From assembly GCF_001865245.1 (NCBI RefSeq), contig NZ_MKXB01000235.1, positions 1 to 39,492 of the forward strand: DNA of 39,492 bases. The letters are read 5' to 3'. This document shows, piece after piece, positions 1 through 8,000 of the stretch. Each line of letters begins with the position of its first letter. Within the stretch, counting starts at the first letter, position 1. A model generated the notes under the pieces. The model saw only the letters and a list, made by a program, of their open reading frames with translations, was not told the DNA's origin and searched no databases. The stretch is from Streptomyces sp. CC53 (GTDB taxonomy: Bacteria > Actinomycetota > Actinomycetes > Streptomycetales > Streptomycetaceae). A program made the translations under genes and the position numbers.

Positions 1-346
1 CGTCGTCGCCGTACGCGGCCGCCGCACGCCGGCCGGACGCGCCGACGAGCCGCCCGCGGGCAGCGGCGAGCGCCGGGCCCACCTCCTCCGGCACCGCGGC
101 GTGCACACGCGCGCGGGGCGACGGGGTGTCGCGTGCCAGCCGGTCGACCGCGGCGCCCAGGGACGGCACCCGCGGGCCGGCGACGAGCACGATGTCGGCG
201 TCCGCGGGGGTCGCCGCCGCAGGGAGGTCCCGCACCCGCAGCTCGCGCTCGGCCGCCAGCCGCGCCGCCGTCCCGCCGGGCATCTCCACCAGCAGGACGT
301 GCGGGCGGGCCGCCGCGGCCCGCAGGAGCGCGGCGCTCAGGTCCAT
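1..346 (-). CDS. NuoB-like hypothetical protein of the accessory nuo locus (3' part outside window)
   Basis: The frame opens with ATG at 346-344 and stays open to the window edge, giving 115 residues that start MDLSAALLRAAAARPHVLLVE. Its start overlaps the end of the full-length nuoA frame (nominal stop at 339-337), as expected for a translationally coupled nuo operon. The part ADIVLVAGPRVPSLGAAVDR has the look of the NuoB core strand and helix (typically 'D.LIV.G.VT.KM'). No cysteine is present in the visible part, so if it is NuoB-related it lacks the N-terminal Cys pair that binds cluster N2. The alternative is an unrelated small protein of the locus. Assignment rests mainly on position after nuoA and a weak sequence resemblance. 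Confidence 0.5.
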   Translation of the reverse strand, partial: MDLSAALLRAAAARPHVLLVEMPGGTAARLAAERELRVRDLPAAATPADADIVLVAGPRVPSLGAAVDRLARDTPSPRARVHAAVPEEVGPALAAARGRLVGASGRRAAAAYGDD

Positions 347-687
347 CGCAGGGCGCCCTCCCGCCAGGCATAGACCACACCCGCGAGCAGCACGGCGAGG
401 AAGACGAACATCTCGACGACGGCGCTCGGCCCCATGTCCGAGACGACCCGCACCCAGGGCTACATGAAGACCATCTCCATGTCGAAGGCGAGGAAGAGCA
501 GCGTCACCGGGTACCAGCGGACATGGAAGCGGCTCATCGCGTCCTCTTCCGGCTGGAGGCCCGAGCCGAACGGCTGCGCCTCCAGCGGCGTGCTGTCGAC
601 GCGCAGCCACGCGGCGCACACGTGGACGGTGGCGACGCCCAGCAGCGCGACGCCCAGCAGGGCGAGCGCCGCGGTGAAGCCGTCCAT
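337..687 (-). pseudogene. nuoA: nuoA-like NADH-quinone oxidoreductase subunit A interrupted by an in-frame amber codon
   Basis: NuoA is a small membrane subunit of proton-pumping complex I. The frame starts with ATG at 687-685, preceded by GGGGGA at good spacing. It reads a hydrophobic first helix, then the NuoA-typical loop (PLEAQPFGSGLQPEEDA) and RFHVRWYPVTLLFLAFDMEMVFM. A TAG at 462-460 follows residue 75. The same frame continues past it with PWVRVVSDMGPSAVVEMF and ALRWT to a TGA at 339-337, the full length of a NuoA (116 residues). NuoA proteins normally have a Tyr or aromatic residue at this place ('..YPW..'), and TAG differs from TAC by one base. This is therefore a nonsense change, or a base-call error, in an otherwise intact gene. 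Its position beside an NuoB-like frame fits the second, partial nuo cluster known in streptomycetes. Confidence 0.8.
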
Positions 688-967
688 CCGCTGTCCCCCG
701 ATCGTCGGCCGTGCGCCCCCAAGCCACCGCACCCACCACCCGTGCGGGGCGGGCGGGTCCATGGTGTGGAACGGGGCGGGGCCCCCGGTGCACGCACGGC
801 CGACTGCTCCCCCGTACGGCGCAGCGCGCCTCAGCCGCCCGGGTCCGCCCGCCGGACACCCGCCACGGGCTCCACGGCGCCCCCGCGCGCCGGGCCACGG
901 CGGCGGCGCACACCGGGGGCGCGTCGGCGCGCTGCCGCTTCCCCGCGGGCCGGACGCCGCCCGATCC

Positions 968-2269
968 CTACGAACCGGTGCTCGCCGACGGGGCCGCGTC
1001 CCGGGCTCCGGCCGGCGGGGACTGCGCCAGGCGGTCGCGGACCAGCCGGTACTGGACCAGGCAGGTCGCCCCGATGACCGCGCCGAACAGTGCCCACCCC
1101 GCCGGGCCCGCCGCGATGGCGGCCGTGACGGCGAGCGGCCCCGCACTGCGCTGCACCGAGCCGGCGAGGCCGTGCACGCCGACGTACGCGCCCTGGGCGC
1201 CGGCCGGGGCGAGCGCCACGGACAGCTCCCACGACACCGTGGCGTGCAGGATCTCCCCGACGGTGAACACGGCGGCGGCCAGCAGCAGCGCGGCGGAGGC
1301 GAGCCACGGCCCGTCGGCCACCGACGCGGCCATCGCCAGGCCGCCCGCGGTGAAGACGGCCGCGAGGGGCAGCAGCAGCCTCCGGCACGCGGCGCTGCCG
1401 GCCGCCAGCCGGGACAGCGGCACCTGAAGGGCCACCACCATGCCGCTGTTGAGGACCGTGAGCAGCGGGACGAGCCCCTCCGGGGCGTCCGTGGCGTGCA
1501 CGGTCCACAGGGAGAGGCCGACCTGGAACAGCGAGTCGTGCAGGTACAGGACGGTGTCGGTCGCCACGTACGCGAGGTAGCCGCGGTCCCGCCAGGGCGA
1601 CGCCGGGCGGTACGCGGCGGGTCCGGACCCGGACCCGGCGACGGTGACGCGCGGCGAGGGCGGCTCCCCGCAGCGGAGGGTGAGGGCGGCTGCCGCCGCG
1701 AAGGACAGCGCGTCGCCGACGAGCAGCGCCTCGTAGGCGTGCGGCACCCCCAGGGACAGCACCGCGGCGGCGACGAGACCACCGACCGCCCAGCCGGCGT
1801 TGGCGGCGGTGCGCACGACCGCCTGGTACCGCACCCGCTGCGGGCCGCCCACCCGGGCGGCGTACAGCTTGGTGAGGACGTTGGCGGAGCGGTCGCCGAA
1901 GCTGCCGAGGGCCGCGCAGACGAGCAGGGCCGCGAACCCGTCGGACAGGAAGAGGGCGATCGCGGCTCCGGCCCGCAGGAGTTGGAACGCCACGAGCAGC
2001 CGGACGAGCGGGACCCGGTCGGCGAACCGTCCGGCGAGCGGGGCCCCCGCGACGCCGACGGCCGCCGCGACCGACACGAGCGTTCCGACCTCCACCAGGG
2101 ACAGGCCGGCCACATGGATGAAGTACAGGGCGCTGGTGGTGTTCCACAGGCCGTTGCCGGTCTTGTCGACCCAGGTCACCGCCAGCATGCGGCGCCCGTC
2201 GCGCCCACCCGGGATGCGCTCCTTCCACGGCTCCCGCCGCCCGTCGACCCCTCGCTGACGCATCGTCAT
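968..2269 (-). CDS. Major facilitator superfamily (MFS) transporter
   Basis: The 433-residue protein is a polytopic membrane protein with about 12 hydrophobic segments. It carries a short GRFADRVPLVRLL loop after the second or third helix, matching the MFS motif A position (G-x-x-x-D-R). Size and layout are typical of MFS drug or metabolite exporters, but no substrate can be inferred. The start is ATG at 2269, preceded by AAGGGGGAG at proper spacing. The gene is divergent from a MocR-type regulator whose start lies 38 bp away, and a perfect 8-bp inverted repeat sits between them. The regulator therefore probably controls this transporter. The C-terminal tail (SPPAGARDAAPSASTGS) is soluble and low-complexity. 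Confidence 0.85.
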   Translation of the reverse strand: MTMRQRGVDGRREPWKERIPGGRDGRRMLAVTWVDKTGNGLWNTTSALYFIHVAGLSLVEVGTLVSVAAAVGVAGAPLAGRFADRVPLVRLLVAFQLLRAGAAIALFLSDGFAALLVCAALGSFGDRSANVLTKLYAARVGGPQRVRYQAVVRTAANAGWAVGGLVAAAVLSLGVPHAYEALLVGDALSFAAAAALTLRCGEPPSPRVTVAGSGSGPAAYRPASPWRDRGYLAYVATDTVLYLHDSLFQVGLSLWTVHATDAPEGLVPLLTVLNSGMVVALQVPLSRLAAGSAACRRLLLPLAAVFTAGGLAMAASVADGPWLASAALLLAAAVFTVGEILHATVSWELSVALAPAGAQGAYVGVHGLAGSVQRSAGPLAVTAAIAAGPAGWALFGAVIGATCLVQYRLVRDRLAQSPPAGARDAAPSASTGS

Positions 2270-2280
2270 CGGCCTCCCCC

Positions 2281-2309
2281 TTGCCGAGAATTATGTACTG
2301 ATACATAAT
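2281..2309 (+). promoter_or_regulatory. Promoter and operator palindrome between the MFS gene and the mocR-type gene
   Basis: TTGCCG (2281-2286) and CATAAT (2304-2309) are spaced by 17 bp and form a plausible housekeeping promoter for the plus-strand regulator. Overlapping it is a perfect inverted repeat, ATTATGTA (2290-2297), CTGA, TACATAAT (2302-2309). It is strikingly AT-rich for this genome and resembles the short palindromes bound by GntR-family regulators. The palindrome also lies 20 bp upstream of the divergent MFS start codon, so one operator could control both genes. The promoter assignment is by eye. Confidence 0.6.
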
Positions 2310-3660
2310 GTCGAATGTGGCATCACAATATGCGATCCGTGGGGCGACCGCCAAGGGCGTCGCCGCGTCCGTCGAAGAAGGCGTGGCCCGGGGGGCGCTG
2401 GCGCCCGGTGACGCGCTGCCCCCGGTGCGGCGGCTCGCCGAGCAGTTGGGCCTCAGTCCCGGCACGGTGGCGACCGCCTACAAGGAACTGCGGCAGCGCG
2501 GGGTCGTCGTCACCCGGGGCCGCGGCGGCACCGTCGTCGCGGCCGCGCCCCCGGTGGCCCCGGTGGGCCCCGCCCCCACCCGGCGCCCGCCCCGCGTCCC
2601 GGACGGCCTGCGCGACCTCGCCGCAGGCCACCCCGACCCCGCCTTCCTCCCCGACCTGTTGCCGCCCACCCCCCTGTCGCCCGGAGCCCGCTCCCACCGC
2701 ACCGCGCCGCGGCTGCCGCACCTGGAGGACACCGTCCGCGACTGGCTGGCCGCCGACGGCGTACCCGGCGGGCACGTCACCTTCGCGCACGGCGCACTCG
2801 ACCTCGTCGCCAGGCTGCTCACCACCGAACTGCGCCCCGGCGACGCCGTGGCCATGGAGGACCCCGGCTACCACCACCTGCTCGACCTGGTGCAGGCACT
2901 CGGCCTGCGCACCCTCGCGGTGGCCGTCGACGACGAGGGCATGCGTCCCGGCGCCCTGGACGGCGCCCTGCGCGCCGGCGCCCGCGCGGTGGTGTGCAGC
3001 CCGCGGGCGCAGAACCCGTACGGAGGCCGCTTCACGCGGCGGCGGCGCGACGACCTCGCCGCCGTCCTGCGCGAACGTCCCGGCGTGCTCGTCGTGGAGA
3101 ACGACAGCGCCGCCGACATCGCCGGCGTCCCCCTGCAGTCCCTGGCGGCGGCCGACGCACCACCCGCCCGGTGGGCCCACGTCCGCACCGTCAGCAAGTA
3201 CCTCGGCACCGACCTGCGCTGGGCCGCGGCCGCCTGCGACCCGATGACGCTGGCCCGCCACGACGGACTGCTGCTGCTGACCTCCGGCTGGGTCAGCCAC
3301 CTGCTCCAGGAGACCGTGCACGGCCTGCTCACCGCACCCGCCACCCGCGACCGCGTCCGGCAGGCGCACGACGCCTACGCGCAGCGCCGCACCGCCCTGA
3401 GGGAGGAACTGGCCGCCCGCGGCATCCCCGCGCACGGGGCGAGCGGCATGAACCTGTGGGTCCCGGTCCGCGACGAGTCGGCCGTCGTCAACGGGCTGCG
3501 CACCCGCGGCTGGTGGGTCGCCGCGGGGGCGCGGTTCCGGATCGCCGCCCCGCCCGGCGTGCGGATCACCACCGCGGCGCTGCGCGCGGACGAGGCACCC
3601 CGGCTCGCCGAGGACTTCGCGACCGTGCTGGGGGAGTCACAGGCGACCTACGGCGGCTGA
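2308..3660 (+). CDS. MocR/GntR-family transcriptional regulator with aminotransferase-like domain
   Basis: Residues ~10-75 form a GntR-type winged helix (ALAPGDALPPVRRLAEQLGL, then GTVATAYKELRQRGVV). A proline-rich linker leads to a class I aminotransferase-like domain (~95-445). This is the MocR architecture, and 450 residues is the usual size. The putative PLP-binding Lys is K297 in TVSKYLGTDLRW. Such proteins are usually regulators sensing PLP or an amino compound rather than active aminotransferases. The ATG at 2308 overlaps the operator palindrome and the proposed -10 box, and transcription from that promoter would begin near 2316. The in-frame GTG at 2317 is therefore an attractive alternative, leaderless start (447 residues). 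The divergent MFS gene is the likely target. Confidence 0.85.
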   Translation: MSNVASQYAIRGATAKGVAASVEEGVARGALAPGDALPPVRRLAEQLGLSPGTVATAYKELRQRGVVVTRGRGGTVVAAAPPVAPVGPAPTRRPPRVPDGLRDLAAGHPDPAFLPDLLPPTPLSPGARSHRTAPRLPHLEDTVRDWLAADGVPGGHVTFAHGALDLVARLLTTELRPGDAVAMEDPGYHHLLDLVQALGLRTLAVAVDDEGMRPGALDGALRAGARAVVCSPRAQNPYGGRFTRRRRDDLAAVLRERPGVLVVENDSAADIAGVPLQSLAAADAPPARWAHVRTVSKYLGTDLRWAAAACDPMTLARHDGLLLLTSGWVSHLLQETVHGLLTAPATRDRVRQAHDAYAQRRTALREELAARGIPAHGASGMNLWVPVRDESAVVNGLRTRGWWVAAGARFRIAAPPGVRITTAALRADEAPRLAEDFATVLGESQATYGG

Positions 3661-3705
3661 CGTCACGCCATGCGGCGACCGCCTGGGCCGCGAGGCGGCG
3701 CTCCC

Positions 3706-3755
3706 GTGCGCGCGGGGACGTGAGCGCGGGGGGCGTGCGCGCGGGGACGTGAGCG
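3706..3755. repeat. 21-bp perfect direct repeat, two copies
   Basis: The 21-bp unit beginning GTGCGCGCGGGGACG occurs at 3706-3726 and again, identically, at 3735-3755 (29-bp period). It lies 46 bp after the stop of the mocR-type gene in non-coding DNA. Function is unknown. It could be a binding-site pair or a small duplication. Confidence 0.8.
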
Positions 3756-4056
3756 GCGTCCACCGCACGCGCGGGCTCCGCTGGCCTGCCCCGGGCGAGA
3801 GGGGCGCGAGGGGGCGCCCGCTCCGCGGCCGTGCCCACGTGGTCCGCCGTCCGGTTCCGGGGCCCTGCCGGGACGTTCGCCGTCCGGTCGCGGGCCGTAT
3901 CCGGGGTGCCCGTCGGCAGGTGGCGCTCCTGGCAGGTGCTGCACGGACGGCACCGCGGACCGCACGCGCCCGCCCCTGCGCCGGGCGTCCTCCGGGTGTT
4001 CGTCGCCTCCTGCCCGGCCCGTGTGCACAGGCCCGTTGACCTGCGGTGCTGCGGGG

Positions 4057-4065
4057 TTGTCCACA
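4057..4065 (+). promoter_or_regulatory. DnaA-box-like nonamer TTGTCCACA upstream of the five-gene operon
   Basis: TTGTCCACA at 4057-4065 is identical to the preferred DnaA box of Streptomyces. At this base composition a given 9-mer of this makeup is expected less than once in a window this size. It lies 85 bp before the first gene of the MoxR-vWA operon. Only one box was noticed, so this is not an origin. A regulatory role or chance remain possible. Confidence 0.35.
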
Positions 4066-4149
4066 GATGGGACAGGAACCGCGCCGGCGTTGTCAGACCT
4101 CTCACCTACAGTTCCGACCACTTGATCACTGTGGTGCAGGGAGGCACAC

Positions 4150-5004
4150 ATGGGGTGGGCCAGCGCGGGCGGCTACGAAGTCGCCCTCGACGACGGCAGA
4201 GTGGTGTGCCGCAACGCCGCCGGACGGCGACTGAAGTCCGTTCCGGCCAAGCTCGCGGACGATCCGGTCGTGACGGGACTCCGGCAGCTCGCCGAGTGGC
4301 TGGAGCGCCACGAGCGCCGCTGCCTGGACGATGTGGAGCGGTGGATGGTGCGGTCGCTGCCCGTCCCCCTCGCCGTCGTCGAACGCGTGTGGCCGGACCC
4401 GGCCTGGCAGGCCGTCCTGCGCGACCTCGTCGTCCGCGGCGAGGACGGCGAGGTCGCCGGCTTCCTGCGGGACGCCGGACCTGGGCGCGGCCTCGGCCTC
4501 GTCGACCTCGACGGCGACACCGTCCGCACCAGCCCCGCACTGGTGCGCATCCCCCACCCCGTGCTCCTCGAAGACCTGGAGGACCTGCGGGAGTTCGCCG
4601 TCGAGCTCGGTGTGGAGCAGCGCGTCGGCCAGTTGTTCCGCGAGGTGTGGCACCGGCCCGCCGCCCACGACCCCGATGCCACCGCCGTGCACGACTACGA
4701 GGGCGGCAGCTTCAAGGAACTGCGCTTCCTGGCCGGCAGGGCGACGCAGCTCGGCTACCGCGTGCGTGGCGGCCACGCCGTGTGCCCCGTGCTGGAGGAC
4801 GGCCGCACCACCGAGGCCCGGGTCTGGATCGGCGACTACGAGGGATACGCGGAGACCGAGACCGGCCCCCTGACCTGGTCCGACGGCGAGGGACGGACGC
4901 TGAGGGCCCGCCAGGTCGGACCCGTCGCCTGGTCGGAGGGCATGCGCATGGCCGCCGCGCTGTACGCGGGACGTGACATCGAGGAAGAGGAGAGCGCGGC
5001 ATGA
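4150..5004 (+). CDS. DUF4132-domain protein, first gene of the MoxR-vWA operon
   Basis: The 284-residue soluble protein shows the DUF4132 C-terminal pattern: a segment ending RVGQLFREVWHRP, then FKELRFLAGRATQLGYRVRGG and a strand-rich ARVWIGDYEGYAETETG. DUF4132 is found in E. coli MolR/YehI. The protein is far shorter than the ~1200-residue enterobacterial members, so it is essentially the terminal domain plus a short helical N-terminus. The family's biochemical activity is not established. The start is ATG at 4150 with GGGAGG at proper spacing. Its TGA overlaps the ATG of the next gene by 4 bp, so the two products are probably made in fixed ratio. It is likely to work with the MoxR ATPase and vWA protein encoded downstream. 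Confidence 0.7.
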   Translation: MGWASAGGYEVALDDGRVVCRNAAGRRLKSVPAKLADDPVVTGLRQLAEWLERHERRCLDDVERWMVRSLPVPLAVVERVWPDPAWQAVLRDLVVRGEDGEVAGFLRDAGPGRGLGLVDLDGDTVRTSPALVRIPHPVLLEDLEDLREFAVELGVEQRVGQLFREVWHRPAAHDPDATAVHDYEGGSFKELRFLAGRATQLGYRVRGGHAVCPVLEDGRTTEARVWIGDYEGYAETETGPLTWSDGEGRTLRARQVGPVAWSEGMRMAAALYAGRDIEEEESAA

Positions 5005-8000
5005 GCGCACAGCACAGGACCCCCACCGCGCCCGCCGAGGCCGCGGCCCTGCTCGACGCGGGCGCCGTGCTGCCGGCGGGCACCACCGACCGCGAGGACG
5101 CCGACGCCCTCACCGTACGGACGTACACGCACCCCGCACTCGGCGACCGGCCTGTCGTCCGCCTCGTGCCCGGCACCCTCGGCGAGGCCGAGGACCTCGC
5201 CCTGGACTTCCTCGGCCTCGCACGCGAAGCGGAGGCACCCGAGGTGGGCCAGGTCCGCCGGGAGACCCTCGGCTTCCCGGCCTGGGCCCTCGTCAACGAC
5301 CCGGCCAACGGCCACCACGCGCTCGCCCTCGTCAAGGACGTCGAACGGCTCTCCCGGCAGGCCAAGTCCCGGGCCGGCGCCGCCAAGCAGGGGTTCGAGG
5401 AGTTCGGCCGGCGGCTCGGCCGGGCCGTCCCGCACTTCCTTCCCACCTTCTACGAGCAGGCGGCCCGGGTCTTCCTCCAGCACGAGAACACCACCTACGC
5501 CGCCACGTTCTTCGGCAAGGCCCGCGACGCCGAACGGGTGCACGGCCTCACCGTCGACGAGGAGCGGCTGCGCGCCGTCTTCCTTGAGTTCGCCTTCGCC
5601 GGGGCCCTCACCGTCAAGGCCCTCAAGGAGTACGTCAAGGACCTCGCCGGCCGGCTCGACCCCGCCGACGCGTGGGCCCAGTTCCGCAAGCTGGCCGTCG
5701 AACGCTGCGCGGCCGGCATGCCCCCGTACGCCTCGCTGCCGCAGGACGCCCGTGCCCTCGTCAAGGCCGCCGGCCTGCACCGCCCCACCGAGGAGGCCGC
5801 CTTCGTCGCCGACCTCCTCGCCTCGCCCGCCGTCGTCCGCGCCCCCCGCTCCTTCTGGACGGCCTACCGGCCGGTCCTCGTCGCCGTCGCCGCGGACCGG
5901 CCGGAGGTGCGCCACCGGCTGCTGGAGATCATGCCGTCCGAGCTGAACGGCTCCACCGAGGACCACGCGTGGTGGCTGGACCTGCTGGCCGACACCGGTG
6001 CAGCCGCCCTGCTGACCGGCGAGGCCGCAGGGCGGCAGGGCGAGGCCGGTGAGCCGGCCGGCCGGGCGGCCGTCGACGCCGCGGACTGGCTCGGCCGCTG
6101 GGCCGCCCACCGCAAGCGGGGCGGCGGCCTCGCCCACCGCTGCGCCGCCACACTCGCCCTGGTCCAGCGGATGGCACCGCGCCTGCGCGCCGACGGCAAG
6201 CCCGTCGACCTCTTCAGCGGACGGTGGCGCAGCAGCGCCGAACCCGACCTGCTCGACCTGTGCACCGCGCAGCGCATCCCCGTCACCGCCCCCGAACCCG
6301 ACACGCACCTGCCGCTCGGAGCCTGGCTGCGGGACACCCGGCCAGGTCGCCGCGACCTGGCCGCCACCGGAGCCGACAGCCGCCTGCGGGCCCTCCTGCA
6401 CCGTGCCGTGGGCGACCTCGGCGGCGATCCCACGCTGCCCCAGGTCCTCGACGCCCTGGCCGGGCACCCCGTCCTCGGCGGGGTGCTCAGCGACTGGCTG
6501 GACGAGGCCACCGCCGCCCTCACCGCGGCCCGGGGCCTGCCCGCCGCCCGTGCGGCACTCGGCAGGCTGCGGCCGTTCCGCACGGCCGCCCCGAAGGTCA
6601 ACCCCGCGGCGGTCGCCCGCATCGCCGCCCACCGCGCCGCGCCGCTGCTCGGCCGGACGCTGCGCGCCGGCATCCTCGACGAACTCGGCTGGCCCGCGCT
6701 CGACGAGGCCGTGGAACGCCTGCGCACCGAGACCAAGGGCAAGGACAAGGACGGCGACGCCACGACGACGGTCACCGAAGCGTGGCCCGCTCTGATCGTC
6801 GCCCGCCGCGACAAGGTCCTCGTCGTCGGACCCGACCGGATCCTGCTGGAGCACGAGCTGCGCATCCCCGGCCCCCCGGACCGGTGGCGCCGCCCGCACT
6901 TCCGCTACACCGACGGTGAGCTCCTCGTCGTCTGGTGGGAGGACGGCAAACAGCTCGGCTACTGGACCGCCCGGCCCGGCGAGGTCTTCACCGTCGGCGG
7001 CGAGCAGCTGCCCCGCTGGTGGCACGCCGGTGCCGGCGAGCCGTCGATACCGCTGCCCGGCGGCGGCCGCGCCACCGGCGGGCGCACCCTCCACGCAGGC
7101 GACACCGTGCTGCCCCCCGGCCGCCCCGTCCTCGGCGACGGCACCGCCTACTGGCGGCAGAGCCGCAAGGACGGCCGGGCCACGTGGGTGGAGTACGACC
7201 CGGCCACCGGCACCGACGGCCGCGCGTCGCTGCCCGCCTTCCTCCGGTCGGCCGTCCGCGACGACGCGCGGCTGGTCCAGGAGCACTGCGAGGTCCTCCC
7301 GCTCCAGCCGGGCCTGGAGAACAGCCCCTTCGGTACCGACGGAACCGTCCTCGGCCGCTGGATCCGCAAGAAAGGCGACGGCACCGGCGCCACCCTCACC
7401 GCCGGCACGCCCGACGGCCGCACCGTCACCCTCGGCGCCCCCCACGGCCGGGTGCACGCCACCCCGCTCGGCGCCCTGCGCATGCCCGGTGGCGCCGCGC
7501 CCAGCGCCGTCCTCAAGCACCGGTCCGTCTGCCTCTACGAGGCGGACGACACCTCCACGGCCGGCGAACTCGGCCAGGTGACCCCGGGCGACCGCGGCAG
7601 CGACTTCGTCGCGGGCACCCGCCTCGTGCCGCCCGTCGCGTTCTGGCACGCCCTGCGCCCCCGCGACGAAACGGGCTCCCTCGCCCTGCGCGCCCTGACC
7701 GACCCGCAGGCCGAAGCGCTCCTGGCGAGCACGGCCCAGGCACTCGACGAGCGGGCGGAGGAGGCCCGCGCCACCAAGGAGTACCAAGGCCCGAGCGCCG
7801 ACGACGTCGCCCGGCGGACCGTGTCCCGGGCGCTGCCCGCCCTCACCGACGAGCGGCTCCTCACCGGCGTCACCGCCCTCGTCCGCGCCGCCGTCCGCCA
7901 CGCCGCAGCCACCGCCGAGTTCACCGCGCCGCCCAAGGGCCCCGCGCCCGCTCACCGCCCCGCGCAGGACATGTTCGCCGACTACAGCCCCCCGCACGGC

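Larger units (their letters stand above)
3661..4149. other. 489-bp intergenic region, no convincing gene
   Basis: The region separates the mocR-type gene from the five-gene operon. Open frames on both strands are Arg/Pro/Ala-rich, lack ribosome-binding sites and resemble no family I know, so they are treated as chance frames of GC-rich DNA. It contains a 21-bp direct repeat (3706-3726 and 3735-3755) and a DnaA-box-like nonamer (4057-4065). It also holds the unmapped promoter of the operon. TACAGT at 4107-4112 could be a -10 element but has no good -35 partner. CAGGGAGG at 4138-4145 is a clear ribosome-binding site for the next gene. Confidence 0.6.

Noticed and set aside
4057..4065. Replication origin signalled by a DnaA box
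   Set aside because: A single box, with no cluster and no dnaA or dnaN nearby.
3566..4151. Minus-strand frames of 160-180 codons between the mocR-type gene and the operon
   Set aside because: Arg/Pro/Ala-rich composition, no ribosome-binding site, no family resemblance, and overlap with direct repeats and the operon's control region.
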